This document shows positions 21,097 through 32,525 of a stretch of 64,000 nucleotides of DNA, piece after piece. Source of the stretch: Acorus gramineus (Eukaryota > Streptophyta > Magnoliopsida > Acorales > Acoraceae); NCBI GenBank assembly GCA_030737835.1, contig JAUJYN010000101.1, forward strand, positions 1 through 64,000. Direction: 5' to 3'. A model generated the notes under the pieces. That model was not told the DNA's origin. It searched no databases and saw only the letters and a program-made list of their open reading frames with translations. Numbering within the stretch: position 1 is the first letter of the stretch; every line of letters starts with the position of its first letter. A program made the position numbers and the translations under genes.

Positions 21097-23171
21097 ACCC
21101 TAGACCCAAACTTTAAATCCCATTTTAGTGGAGATTGAGCTTCATCATCGGAGCTTCTTGGGACAGCACCACCTCCGGTGTGAGATCCCAACAAAAAAAA
21201 AGGAACCATGTGTGGCTTGATCTCTCAAAAAGAGTACGTAGGAAGCCTGATTTACACCAGGTTCAGTCTAAAAAAACCTTGTCAATCCATCCACGGCGGA
21301 CTCTCATCGTCGTCTCTTTGCAGATCTACCCAAACCAAGCTCGGACTGTTCTCGAGTCCGGCCCATTCGAGGATGAGCACATTTTCACCTCCCACAAATA
21401 GAAATTGCTCCCTGTGTTGTTTGTTGTAGATTATATGTCGCATGAAACTTAGAAATTTATGTTGAATTATGTTGGTGTTCCCATTGTCAATGCTTCAGCA
21501 GATAAGTACTTGAAATACCTTTTCTTTGTTGATTCCTTGATGATCATCATTAATTGTAATATAAATTATTTTAAAAATATCAAAAAAGGTTTTCTTAAGA
21601 AAATATGACATTTTCCTACGAAATATTTCACATGAAAAGGTCAGTATTTTTTTATTAAATTTATAGAAAGCTGCGAAATTAATTTCGCTGCAAAATATTA
21701 TCTTCTGCTGTGAATTTATATTTTCATAGCAATAGGTTGCTTTTTTGTGAGAAACATATTTCCCATTTAAGGTAATAAAGCAAGGAAAGAGATGCGAGGA
21801 GCCGCGTCCGGCCTACAAAGGAGGGAGCCTAAGTGACCCTAAGTGTGAGGATATGGAAAAATCTCAGGTGTGTATGAGAGTGGGGCAATTTTCTTTCTTA
21901 AGTGTGTGTGGAAGGGTATGAAATGAAAGTAATAGGGGCAATTTTCTTTTGGTCTGGGAGTTAATTGTGGTATTTTGAGAAAATTGAATGCTAAAATGTT
22001 TGGAAAATGAAAATATAATCTTATGCATGAGTGTGCGTGATATAAGAGAGCATTTTAATTCTTCAAAGGATCTTTTATGTGAGAGGACAATGTTTTCAAT
22101 TTCCTAAAGTAAAAGATGCCATCAAGTCCTTGAAGAGGGGCTCTTGTGGTCATTTATGTCCAAACCAGGATTGTATTTGAAAGGTTTTGGCTTCAGGTGT
22201 CGATTCCTCAAGTTCATGGTTCTCAAATGTTTTATCATATTATTCTAAAAATGCTGGGAAATCCATGAATGCATAAGGAATTAAGTCAAGTAAGCTTCCT
22301 TTAGATAGGCAAGTGTTTTAAGTGAACTCATGTGAGCGTGTGCTATTGTAAACATAAGAAAAGGTCTATCTTTGATTGAAATTTTGCCTTTCCAAGTAGA
22401 CATGGTTCAATTCCAACTCCATAGCAAGAAAATAAAAGGGTGGGGGGTGAATGGGGTAAGAGTAATATCTTCCTTTGGGGTAATATTTTAGAATTGTCCC
22501 AGTCTAGCATATGTCTTACTTTCTAGGTCTTTCTAGCTTTCTTCTTTCTACCACTTCTTTATTTGGGTGGAGAGTACAGCCCGCCGGGCGTATACCCGTG
22601 TTTTGGGTGGAGAATACAATCCGTTTGCTTGGATATGTACTAGTATAGCCTTTTGTTCAGCATATACTATGCGTAAAGGCGTTTGCGTCTGCTAAAATAG
22701 AGAGTTTAACTCTTTGTTTGGGTGTTGTTTTGATCTTTGGCCTCTCATTGCCTTTCTTTTTGTTTTGTTTTGTTTTGAGGGGGGGAGGGGGGCTTTTTTG
22801 TTTTTCACTCCTGTTCTTTTCTGCTTCCCCTCTTGAAGTGTTTATATAGTGTCAGAGCCACTTTTGGGACATATGCCAGGTCCAGGTAATTCCTCATTTT
22901 GCCTTTGGATTGATACGAGTGAGGGCGAGAATAAGGGGAGATGCTTTGGGTTTAAAAAATTGTCCTAGTCTACAGGGTAGGCAATTTTTCCTTTTATCAG
23001 ATAAACCAATTCCTAAGTCATACTGGTGTGATGAAGGTGGCATGAGTGGTGGACATATGAGTTCAAATAAAATACAAGTTATCTTTGAGAGTCTTATAAT
23101 TCTATCATCAGGTGCTAAACACTGAAAATCGCAGGAAGGAAGAATAATATTTCTCAAACATTGAGAGTTTT
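21097..23171. other. Unassigned DNA, probably includes the 3' flank of the Tat-like element
   Basis: No protein domain is visible. The part nearest 23171 follows an integrase C-terminus on the minus strand and so is probably its 3' untranslated region. I could not find the matching 3' LTR. Confidence 0.4.
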
Positions 23172-23430
23172 TATGCATGGAATTTCTTTAGATAAAGTGC
23201 ATTCCACGAACCTGAGACTTCGACTCCTTCGACATCCACCAAGCGGTAGGCATTCCCGGAGTAGGCATGGGTGATCACATAGGGTCCCTCCCATGTGGGT
23301 TGCAGCTTGCCTTTGGGGTGGGGTTATCTTGATGGCATGATTTTAAATCTTCTCTCTATTACTTTCTTTTCAAATGCCCTTGCCACCCTCCTCTGGTAGG
23401 CCTGGGCGTGGTCCGCGGCTCTTAACCTCT
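23172..23430 (-). pseudogene. Integrase C-terminal remnant of a Tat-like gypsy element
   Basis: The minus strand encodes a segment with HAQAYQRRVARAFEKK followed, after a frame change, by PTWEGPYVITHAYSGNAYRL and then GSWNALYLKKF. This is the typical end of integrase in plant Tat-lineage gypsy polyproteins. The catalytic core is absent. It marks the 3' end of the coding region of the element whose gag and protease are at 24120-27182. Confidence 0.75.
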
Positions 23431-23472
23431 TTTCGTCTTTTTTGTTTTGTTTTGTGGTTCGTTTTTTGTTTT

Positions 23473-23890
23473 GAGAAAGTATGTAAACAAATATTTACAG
23501 GAATGAGGAATGAAAGCTAACTAGCATCGTATTTTTTTTTGGATTTTTGTTTTGAAAAGCATGGAAACAAATATGTACAGGAGTGAGGAATGAAAGCTGA
23601 TTAGCATTTTTTTGTTTTTTTTGAGGAAAGCATGTAAACAAATATTTACAGGAGTTCAGAATGAAAGCTGTTTAGCCTTTTTTTTTTGGATTTTTTTGTT
23701 TAGGAAAGCATGTAAACAAATATGTACATGTGCATAAGCTGATAAACAAATGTTTTGGTTTTTTTTTTTTTTGATTTTAGGAAAGCATGGAAACAAATAT
23801 TTACAGGAGTGAGGAATGAAAGCTGATTAGCATTTTTTTTTTTTTTTTTAGGAAAGCATGTAAACAAATGTTTACAGGAATGTGGGAGTA
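23473..23890 (+). repeat. Minisatellite, about six units of ~65-85 bp
   Basis: The core GTAAACAAATATTTACAGGA with GAGGAATGAAAGCTGATTAGC recurs near 23480, 23560, 23635, 23710, 23785 and 23860, separated by poly-T/TTTTGTTTT runs. The core contains the inverted repeat TGTAAA/TTTACA. It sits where reverse transcriptase, RNase H and integrase coding would be expected. Confidence 0.85.
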
Positions 23891-24119
23891 TGAAGGCTTA
23901 CTTGGGTGGATCAGTCCAAGGCTTGTGGATTTGAACCACTTCTTTGAGTCGGCTAGCCTTTGTGGACCGACTCATCTCTGGTGGAGGTTTTGCAAGTTCA
24001 GCTCCTTCTTCTTATCTTGCCCTCTTAGGTTTTCGCCCTTGACTGAGCATATCTTCGGGCGAGTAATTCTTCATTTTGTATGAGTACATCTCCCATTTGA
24101 TGTGCATGGCACAGATGGT

Positions 24120-25136
24120 CTAGTTGCGAACTCGTGCTCCGTTGAAGCATGCCTCTCCCCAGACAGACACCACTTCTCTGTGATACGGGAAGCGGAGGCA
24201 TTGGTGCCGGGTAGATGAGACAGCTTCGATGCTGTCGAGCCACGTCCTTCCGATAATTAGGGGATGAGGGGATCGGATGTCCATGACAATGCAGTTGACG
24301 ATTGTGGCTACCGGGCCGATCTTAAGTGAGAGAGTAACCAGCTCGCATGTGTTTTTGCTTGTGCTGTCAAAAGCGTAGATAAACTCATCCGACGGTTCTA
24401 GCCTAGGGACCTCGCCTTCAAGCTTTCGGTAAGCGAAGTAAGTTAGGGCATTAGTTTTCGCTCCCGTATCTATGAGAATGTGCCTGAATTCCATTCCTCC
24501 GAGACTTGCAGTGATTGTGAGGGGCGCGGAGCGGGCCCCGGTTCTGGCGACTTCATGAGGGAGGAAGGCGATTAGACTGGTCTGTACGTTGTTGCTTACT
24601 GAGTTCGTGGTTCTGGCCGACCCTTCAGAGAGGTATCGAGTGTCGTAGGGGGATCTGGGCGGGCTGTCGTCTTCAGACTCCGTACCTGGGTGCATGGTTA
24701 ATGCAAACATATTGTGTAAGACCCAGTTATCTTCGTTTTCGTACCTGAGGCGCGCTTCTCCCCAGATAGTCAATATGCGGCCCATAAACGGTAGACGGAG
24801 GCACTGATGTCTTGGAGAACAGATTGCCTGGATGCTGTCCAGCCATGGCCGTCCCAGCATTAGGGGGTATCTTGTATCAATGTCGGCCACGAAGCATTCC
24901 GTTTCACAGATTAGTGGACCAACGGTCAGATCGAATAATCCGGGACCATAGATGGTCTTCCCGGAATGGTTGAAAGCTTGGATAGTGGAGTGCACTGGTT
25001 GAACAAAGGGACGGCCTCGCTTGGGCATTTCCTGGTAGGTGGAACAAGTCATGATGTTCATCCCTGACCCCGGATCGATGAAAATGTTGTTTAGTGGTAT
25101 GGCCTGGAGTCGTCCGCGAATGTGGAGGGGATATAC
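24120..25136 (-). pseudogene. Two tandem retropepsin-like modules of the Tat-like element
   Basis: Retropepsins cut the Gag-Pol polyprotein. The upstream module has FIDPGSGMNIM (catalytic Asp codon 25074-25076) and ends LMLGRPWLDSIQAICS, RHQCLRLPF and IWGEA. The second has ILIDTGAKTNALT (Asp codon 24478-24480) and ends LIIGRTWLDSIEAVSS, RHQCLRFPY and VWGEA. The two are clearly homologous and about 199 codons apart in one frame. The first has DPG instead of DTG/DSG at the active site, so it may be inactive. The frame continues from gag through a stop at 25137. Confidence 0.82.
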
Positions 25137-27182
25137 TCACAGTCTTTGGTCAGGAAGGTCTTTGTCGGTGAAGGAGATGGTCATTGGACGGCAGGGACCG
25201 TCTACTGTGTCAGTGCTTTTGGAGGACCCGTTGTCGTTCGGATGCAGATCATCCGAAGTACACTCTCCCTCTTCGGGTCCTTCGTTTGCTCCTTCGGGGA
25301 CCTCCTCGAATGGCTCCTCCTCTTCTTCTTCCCCAGGATTATTTAGTCCGCTCTCATCTGATTCCAGGTTGATGACTTCAACCATAGCAGGGACTACTTG
25401 GTCCTCCTCACCATATAGTATGGCAAGGTCGTGATCGTCGAGGTTCACCTGGAAAGGTTCTTCTTGCCTTTCCTCCTCAGACCCTTCTGACAAACTGCCG
25501 TCGGTGGTGCTTTCTGAGCTGCTTGGTTCTGGTGATGGATGTCTCCCCCTTCTGACCATATTGACAGTGTGGGCTCTGGAAGTGGAAGCTTGATTGTGAT
25601 CTGGCATTGGGTTAGAGAATATGCCAAGTGGCTTGGTGGCTTGGCGAGGGGGATTACCCTGGCTTAGATGGCTTTTGATCATGGCCCAATCAAGGCGCAT
25701 GTCATCATTCAGATCGTAGATAAAATCCTGAAAAACTATGCATTGTTCTACAGTGTGACCATGCTGTTGATGGTACTGGCAGTAACGTGTAGTGTTAACT
25801 CCTGGGAGTGGGGGTTTGGCTGCAGGGAGAGAGATACTATTGGTGTCCATCATTACCCTAAAGATATTTGTCAAGGTTTCTGGGAGAGGTGGGTAAGAGT
25901 CTCTCTTTCCTACTCCTCTCAAGCCATAAAACGTTGGAGGGGAGACCTCATTGTAAGGGCCCTGTGTAGGCTGCCTAGGAGATAAGTTTTGTGCTCTTGG
26001 GGGAGCAGAGTAGGCAGGGGGAGTTCTGGATTGACCCTGGTTTTGAAATATGGGGTTTTGGACTGAAGGGCTTCGGATTACTGGGTTTTGTCGTGTCGGC
26101 ATGGGGGGCGGGTACTGATCGGGGAGTAAAATTCTGATTGGCTTGCCGAGGCGGCATATATCTGGATAAACCGGCGTATACTGTCTTGGAGCTGGTCCTT
26201 CATCAGGGACTTGCGCTCCGTTTGGGTAGAGTGCCGAGACTTGTGTGATCCCCTCTACCGTGGGGGTTTGCGCCTTTCTTGGCGGTTGTCCAACCCTATG
26301 GCTGATAGGTGGGGACTGGGTTTGGACTACTGGGGTTGCACAACGGGAAATCTTATTGTGGCGGTAATAAGAAGTTGGTACGTGGTGCAATCTCCGTATG
26401 AAAGACTCATATGAAGTTCTGGACTCAGGCTCTGTAACATCATGTCAATTTCTTGACATTCCGTTAGTTGTAGGCTAGTTCTGTGGACGAGGGTGCGCCA
26501 CCTAGACACGTACTGTTCAAATTCCTCCCTAGGCCTCATCCTTTCTACGGTTAGGTCTGAGATAGAGGGGGTTCTAATCCTCTGGTAACCATAACGGCCT
26601 AAAAACTTTTTGCTTACAGCTGAGAAATTTGACAAATGATCTATATGGAGTGTGGAGAACCATTGTAGTGCTTCTCCTTCCAGTGATTTTTGGAAAAGGA
26701 AGACTAACAGAGGTTGATCATCTAGAAAAGGTCGGGCATCTAGATAAAAAGTAGTTAAATGAATATCTGGGTCTCCACGACCGTTATACCGGTGAAATTT
26801 CAGGATTTTGAATCCCTCTGATAGGTTGACTGACGGGATTTGTCTCAAGTTGTGTAGAGACATGTGTTTGGGGGCAGAAGGGCCAGTGTCAAAGAGGATT
26901 CTCCGGATGGTTTCGTCTAGTGTTTCTGCCTTGGGTGGGGAATTTAGTGGTCCTGGGTTGGACATGGCCTCGTAAGGGCCTGGGGCAGAAGCTGCTGGAC
27001 ATATTGGATTCGCGGGGGAAGGGACTCGGATTAACTGAGAAGCTGGGTGTTGGCGGGGTTTTGGGAGTGGGGCAAGCCTTGGGGGTTTTGACAGGGGTTT
27101 CCTGCTTCAAGGTCTTGGCCTGGCGATAGTCGGCGAGGTCATTGAACATGTCCTCTACCGATTGGTATCCTAAGGTGGCCAT
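25137..27182 (-). pseudogene. Gag of the Tat-like gypsy element
   Basis: The reading starts with MATLGYQSVEDMFNDLADYR at 27182. It continues after a frame change near 26900-26960 with the capsid-like domain: FHRYNGRGDPDIHLTTF, FLFQKSLEGEALQWFSTL and EEFEQYVSRWRTLVH. A second frame change near 26350 leads to a Pro-rich region and a zinc-knuckle-like YCQYHQQHGHTVEQC (CCHC type, with the final residues HTVEQC). An acidic tail follows (25200-25400). Two frameshifts and the terminal stop make it a pseudogene. Gag would package the element's RNA. Confidence 0.82.
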
Positions 27183-27342
27183 TTTTCCCTCTAGGTGGCT
27201 AAGGAATTGGGCGGTCTAGTCTCCTTGGTTGTCTTCTTCCTCTACTATTTATTTATGGGTATAGGCTTCCATGGTGTGAATACGGAAAGCCTAGGTGTGA
27301 ATGAATGCATATTTAAAGCAATAAATAAAGCGGCAAAGGGGT

Positions 27343-27444
27343 GGGTGCGCAGCTGTGTGCGGCTTAAAGCAGTAAAGGGTGCGCAGTTGTGTGCTGCTTA
27401 AAACAGTAAAGGGTGCGCAGCTGTGTGCGGCTTAAAGTAATAAA
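27343..27444 (+). repeat. 34-bp tandem repeat, three units
   Basis: GGGTGCGCAGCTGTGTGC-type units start at 27343, 27377 and 27411. They lie in the leader between primer site and gag of the Tat-like element. Confidence 0.9.
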
Positions 27445-27583
27445 GGATGTTGTAATGCAAGGTAGAGGAGGGCTTGACTAGAGGGGTGGGAAATTCTAGC
27501 TTTCCTAGAGGGGTGATGGCATTCCAGTCAAGTTATAAAATGACGCAGAAGAGGATTACCTTTTGTTGTTTTCACGTGGGATG

Positions 27584-27600
27584 TCCCACCGTGATCGCCA
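27584..27600 (-). other. Primer-binding-site-like sequence of the Tat-like element
   Basis: The minus strand reads TGGCGATCACGGTGGGA, resembling the TGGCGCC...GTGGG sequences found after 5' LTRs of many plant gypsy elements. The match is diverged. Confidence 0.5.
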
Positions 27601-27603
27601 AGC

Positions 27604-28457
27604 TGTCGGTATCGGATTTCGGAGGGGGCGTTCTCGGGGAAGAGAGGGGGGGCCTCCTTTTTCCTTTTGGGTGCGCGCGGGCGCGCGACGTGCGTGTGTG
27701 GGGGTTCTTCGGAGGTTCGGATCCGGTGCGTGCCTTGGCAGGCTTGGTCAGGTCATCTCTCGGAAGGGGGAAGGGGTGCTTAGGTTCTTGGCTGAGGCGG
27801 CCGACAAGTCCTCAGGAGGATTCAGGGGTAGTTGTTATCGCCACCTGCTTTCTCAAAAAGCAGAAAAAGTTGGAATGGATTTGATCGCCTTCGTGGGGGA
27901 GTTTGTGGGGTCTCCGCTCTGAGACACGGGCATGCCGTACACAGAGGTGAAAACATAGATCCTCTTCTGCTTTGGGAACTTGACTAAAGGAGGTTTGGGG
28001 AAATCAGGGTGGTAAGTGAGGGTCGGCTAGTTAGGTTTAGCCGCCTGGTGGGGGACGGCTAGTTATGGTTAGCCGCTTGGTGTCTGGCTCTATTTGAGCA
28101 GAACCTGGGTAGGGTTTGGTTTGGGTGTTGGCTGAAGTTAAACTAAGTTTAACCAGGGTTTTAGAGAGTAGATTTGGAAAGTGGATTTGTGTAGGGAATG
28201 ATTTTTCTACTCACAAACAGGACACTGTTTCTCTCTCAAGGGTTTTGAAGTGGTGGTGGGGTATGGAAATGTGAGTTGTTGTTTGTTGTATGGATTGAGA
28301 ATGATTGATTGTTGTTGAAGAAGCCCTATTTATAGTAAAAAAGGGGCAAGGGAATGTCCACTGGACAATACATAAAAAATGGGTAATAAGGTGCTTGATT
28401 TGACCTTTCATTAGATCTTTGTAGTCTGACAATGTGCAGGTGCGAGGCGGCTAGTTG
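27604..28457 (-). repeat. Probable 5' LTR end of the Tat-like element, interrupted by a solo LTR
   Basis: The minus-strand end GATACCGACA at 27604 precedes the primer-like site. The sequence has repeated GGCGGCTAG/CTAGCCGCC words around 28020-28080 and again after the solo LTR (31657-31920), suggesting one original LTR or flank split by the insertion at 28463. The outer boundary was not found. Confidence 0.4.
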
Positions 28458-28709
28458 AAAATTGTTATATATGTGTCACTTTTAGCCTTCTGGTAACCAT
28501 TGGAGCATTCTGGCAGTTTTTGAGTTTTTTTCATTTTTCGATCGGAACGCTAAAATTTTGGACTGTTAGCTATCGTCCTGTGTTTGAGGACTCCGATTGA
28601 AAATCTAACTGCATATTATGTGTCCTGGTGCCATTCCAAGCCACTCACAAAAATTTCATCGAATTCCGGTACGTTTCAGAATTTCACAGTTCCGGGGCGT
28701 ATCCGGGTT

Positions 28710-28878
28710 TTGACCGAGCGAGAAGTCATTGGGAGAGTTGACTCGGTCAAAGTGGGCCCATGACTTGGTCAACCCTTTTTGTTTTTTTGTGTGGTTGAGT
28801 TGACCTAAGTCAAAACTCACTTAAATCTAATTAATCAAGCCTTAATCCTAGTTAACCCTAATTTAAGTGGTGTTGACT
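28710..28878 (+). promoter_or_regulatory. Cluster of seven W-box cores in the A2 LTR
   Basis: TTGACC/TTGACT on either strand at 28710, 28738, 28745 (rev), 28767 (rev), 28800, 28808 (rev) and 28873. TTGAC-C/T is the known WRKY-factor binding core. It lies just upstream of the presumed leader. Confidence 0.5.
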
Positions 28879-30174
28879 TATTTAAGTGAATCTAAAAATT
28901 AGCCCCCCACTATTCATCATCTTCCCCATTGATTTTCTCTCTCCCCCTCTCTCTTTTTCTTGATTTTGAGCTAGTTAGAGTGCTTGAAATAAAAAACACA
29001 AAGAATAGAAAGGTTAGATCTTGTCCCGATCTATCTACGGGTGGTCTCGGATTCGAGTTCCCTCGTGTTTAGCCCCTTCTCACGCCCTCTTTTCTCCTCT
29101 GATTTCAGCCATTTCGAGGGCTGAGGAAGAGCTCGGTGGTGGTGGCCTTGGAGGAGGTGTTTCGGTGCGCGGAGAGCAACCGAACTTCCCTTCCTTCCCT
29201 TCCTTCCTTGGGTAAGCCTTCTTTCCTTCCTTTTTCCTGTTTAGATGCATGTTAGGAGGGTGATTTTGGGTGTTGGTGGCCGTTGGGGGTGGTTGGTGGT
29301 GGGTGGCCATTGGTGGCCGGTGGGAGGTGGTTGGGTGGCTCGGGCAGGCAGGCAGGGCAGGCGGGCTGTCCTGGGTAGGCTGGCAGGCAGGCAGGGTAGC
29401 GCAGGCAGCGTAGGCTGGGCACTGTGGGGCGTGCACGCGCGCGTGCGCACGGGCGTGCGCGCGGGCGTGCGCTCGGGTGGAGCAGGAGGGTGTGCTGGGC
29501 GCTGGACGCTGGGCGATGGTCGCGGGCGCTGGCGCGGGCGCTGGACGCTGGGCGATGGTCGAGGTGCCGGGCGCTGGTCGTGGATGCTGGGCGCTGGTCG
29601 CGGGTGCTAGGCGCTGGGCGCCGTGCCCGAATGTGCGCGTGGGGCGCTGCCCAGAGGCGCGGTGCGTGCCGTGCGCAGGGGGCCGCGTACGGGCGCTGCG
29701 CACAGGGCGCCGTGCGGGTGTGCGCGATGGGGCGAGCGGTGGTGCGCGTGGGCGCGGGGCGAGGCGCTGGGCGCAGGGCGTGCGGATGTGCGCGGTGGGG
29801 CGAGCCGGTGGTGCGCGCAGGGTGCGCGCGGGGCGAGGCGATGGGGCGCTGGGCATGCGGGTGTGCGCGCGGGTCGCTGCGCTGGGGCGCAGCGGGCGCG
29901 CGGTGCACCTGGGGGGACTTGGCGGAGTGTCCGGGCGTGCGGGCTGGGCTCGGCAGTGCGCTGGGCGCGCGGGCTAGGGCTCGGCTGTGCCCCTGGGGCG
30001 GGTGGCCGTGCGGGCGGCTGCCTGGGGGTTCGGGAGTGAGTCGGGGTGCTCGGACTTGTGTGCATACAGGCCGTATGTAAGCTTGTCTGAGTGTTGGGTA
30101 TTTTTAGTGTATTTTTGTGTATTTTTGTGGTATTTGTGTATTTTACTCACCAAGTTGATTACACTGTCTTGCAG

Positions 30175-30210
30175 ATATTGACAGATGGTCGCGCGACGAC
30201 CCGATTATCG
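30175..30210 (+). other. 36-nt microexon-like block in LTR
   Basis: Between CTTGCAG and GTGAGT. Shares GGTCGCGCGACGACCCGAT with relatives. Confidence 0.6.
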
Positions 30211-30949
30211 GTGAGTGGGACAACCCAACCCAGTTGGGAGGCGCTATATGCGCTTGGGCGTATACCATCCTCCCCTGGGGCAGCATAGTTAATATTAACT
30301 GATTAATATGTAATCTGTGCGAGCATGATTAGTGTGTAGAATGCATGCCACCCTAGACTTGTATGTTAGGGACTTGCACACTTAGGATATGTGTAAGAGC
30401 TGTGCATCCTGTCATTGTTATCATGCTAGGAAACCCTCGACCTTTGCATGCGTCCCATTAATTTGATTTATTAAATTAAATGCAGACTTAAGATATTTTT
30501 AGCATGCCTTGGGGAATATTAAGGGGGCCTTGCGAGGTCAACATTGAGTCCCGGGCTAGGGTGCTCCGTGTTCCTTGTTTGGTTGGCGAGATGTCCTATA
30601 TCGGGACCTCAGGTTGCCCTCCCAAGGTTTCTTTTCCTCATTTTTATATATATAATTTCTCCGCATCTTGGTTATGCGCGCTGGAGGAATTCTGAAGACT
30701 TCAGGACATTAGAGTTGTTGAGATGTGTTGTCGGCGGATCCGAGTAGATCATATGCGTATGGATGGGCTGTTCTGTTCCCTTCGTTGGATCCGTGTAGAT
30801 ACTGCCCCGGCGTTAGAAAGGCTGTCCCGTGCAAGGGGCTCCCATCAGTAGGCACCTCCTGATTTGGGACGGACTGTGCTGAATGTGGGAGTGGCCAAGC
30901 GGCCTACGGAGTGGAGGAGAGACTATCGGTGGACCAAGGGCGACCAACA

Positions 30950-31140
30950 GCCTAGTCAGTCCCAATATCCCATGTCACCATATTGAGGGGTGAGGGTGAG
31001 GGTGTGGTGGGCCGGCGATGTGGCGACCCACTGGATTTGTGTAAGGATGATTATCAGCCTATTAAGTCCCAACACCCTTTGTCACCTATTGAGGGGTGAG
31101 GGTGAGGGTGTGGTGGTTCGGCGATGTAACGACCCACCGG
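30950..31140 (+). repeat. G-tract plus stem-loop units in A2 LTR
   Basis: Two units with GGGGTGAGGGTGAGGGTG followed by GTGGGCCG...CGACCCAC or a related stem. Confidence 0.7.
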
Positions 31141-31661
31141 ATTTGTGTTGTTCATGCCACTTTGAGGTTTTTACTGATTAATTGTGGTTAATATGAACTG
31201 TGATGCATGGGTTGTGCTATTCACTGAGCGTGTGGCTCACCCCTCGCATAATTATTTTCTCCAGTGATTACTGAGGCGGACTTGAAGGAGGAGCTCCCCG
31301 AGAGACTGCACCAGTAGCGGAGTAGCGCCACGTCCCGTGAGTTTTTGAGGCCATCAGCATCCTTCCTTTTTATTGTATGTATATATTTCTGTGCTTGGGC
31401 ACCCAGTTTGGATTGTATTTGGATGTATGTGTGTATATTGGGTCTCACAGGACAGTGATTATGTATCGAGTCTGTAATGTGTTGTTGATTTACAGATTCA
31501 GTCTTTTTAGCTTCCGCTATCTGTGTATACATCATGTCAGCCTCTTTGTTGTCTTTTTAGCTGTTGTTTATGGTATGCTATTGATCTCCTGTATTGACTG
31601 CTGATATCATGTATACGCTTGCCGCGTCCCGGGGACGGCCACCCTGGGGCGTGACAAAAAT

Positions 31662-31990
31662 AGCCACCCAATGAGGGGCGGCTACTCTCAAGTAGCCTCC
31701 CCCATCATGACCTGCCAAATGTCCTATCTTTGAAAAGCGGTGGCTTAGGTCAGTTACTGGGGTTGAACCGACTGAGATGAGGCAGCTAAAGGGGACAATC
31801 CGCCGCAATCATGTTGCTTTATGTCCCATCCTGAGGAGGCGGTTTGGGGTTGGTTAGGGGGCGGCTAGCCTCCCGGTATGGGGCGGCTACTCTCAAGTAG
31901 CCGCCCTTGTCCAAGCTTTAGGTTTTCCTAAGTTTTTGGACTAGGGTTTCCGGTTTGGTTTCTAAGGGAGTTTTCTATCAGATATCCAAA
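31662..31990. other. Spacer between solo LTR and copia gag remnant
   Basis: Repeated GGCGGCTAC/GTAGCC words link this to 27950-28460. No coding signal. Confidence 0.4.
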
Positions 31991-31991
31991 T

Positions 31992-32525
31992 ATGGTTATT
32001 TCTAAGTATTACTTGAAGTGTTTTTTTTTTTTGGACTGTCAAAATTGGGGTATCTACCAAACGGCTAAAGAAATGTTTGATGCAGTTACTTCAACATATT
32101 CTAGCTCTTCTGAAACCTATATTGATATGTTGGTTGAAAAACATAATTCTTCTAAAATGTTAGAATCTAAAACTGTGGTTGATCATGTCAATAAAATGTC
32201 TGTTATTGCCAAGGAACTTGCTAGTTTAGGAAATCCTATCCCTGAAAGAATGCAAGTTTCTAGAATTTTGAATAGTTTGCCAAGTTCATGGAAACCTGTG
32301 GTAATTGCTTTAAATGTAACTTTGCCAGCAATAAATATTTAAAATCTTCCCATGTTATTAACCCTTGAACATGAAAGGAGAGCTAAGAAAAATCAAACCC
32401 AAGCTTTAGTTGTAGCTTCCTCTTCAAGTGAAAATAAAAATTTTGAGCCTTCTAAGAACTTCAAGCCACATTTTTATAAGAATAAAAATTTAAGTCCTCG
32501 AAAATTTAATTTTTAAGAAAAGAGG
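31992..32525 (+). pseudogene. Copia gag remnant
   Basis: The frame includes AKEMFDAVTSTYSSSSE, NKMSVIAKELASLGNPIPE and RILNSLPSSWKPVV, the UBN2-type gag domain of plant copia elements. A stop interrupts after PAINI and another after KFNF. A T-run near 32019-32030 may mark the lost 5' part. Confidence 0.8.

Larger units (their letters stand above)
23172..27603 (-). mobile_element. Internally deleted Tat-like Ty3/gypsy element
   Basis: On the minus strand the order is primer-site-like sequence (27584-27600), gag, two protease modules, then a gap filled by a minisatellite, then an integrase C-terminus. Reverse transcriptase, RNase H and the integrase core are missing. The lineage call rests on the gag and the integrase tail. 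The 5' LTR should begin at 27604 (minus-strand end GATACCGACA), but neither LTR could be fully bounded. Confidence 0.7.
28463..31656 (+). mobile_element. Solo LTR, type A2 (3194 bp) with 5-bp target duplication
   Basis: TGTTATATATGTGTC to GGGGCGTGACA, flanked by AAAAT on both sides (28458-28462 and 31657-31661). It lacks the TATATAA found in A1 at the equivalent place and instead has a 170-bp segment with seven TTGAC cores. Putative intron 29212-30174 (963 bp), 36-nt block 30175-30210, G-tract units about 30950-31140, conserved TTCTCCAG near 31262. Confidence 0.95.

Noticed and set aside
22894-23178. Open frames of 70-95 codons next to the integrase tail
   Set aside because: No motif, both strands open, and the region is best read as 3' flank of a gypsy element.
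23473-23890. CRISPR-like repeat-spacer pattern
   Set aside because: Units are diverged and spacers are poly-T runs; the context is a plant transposon, so this is a minisatellite.
27474-27922. Open frames of 119-136 codons on the plus strand
   Set aside because: They overlap the primer site and LTR end of the minus-strand Tat-like element and have no known motif.
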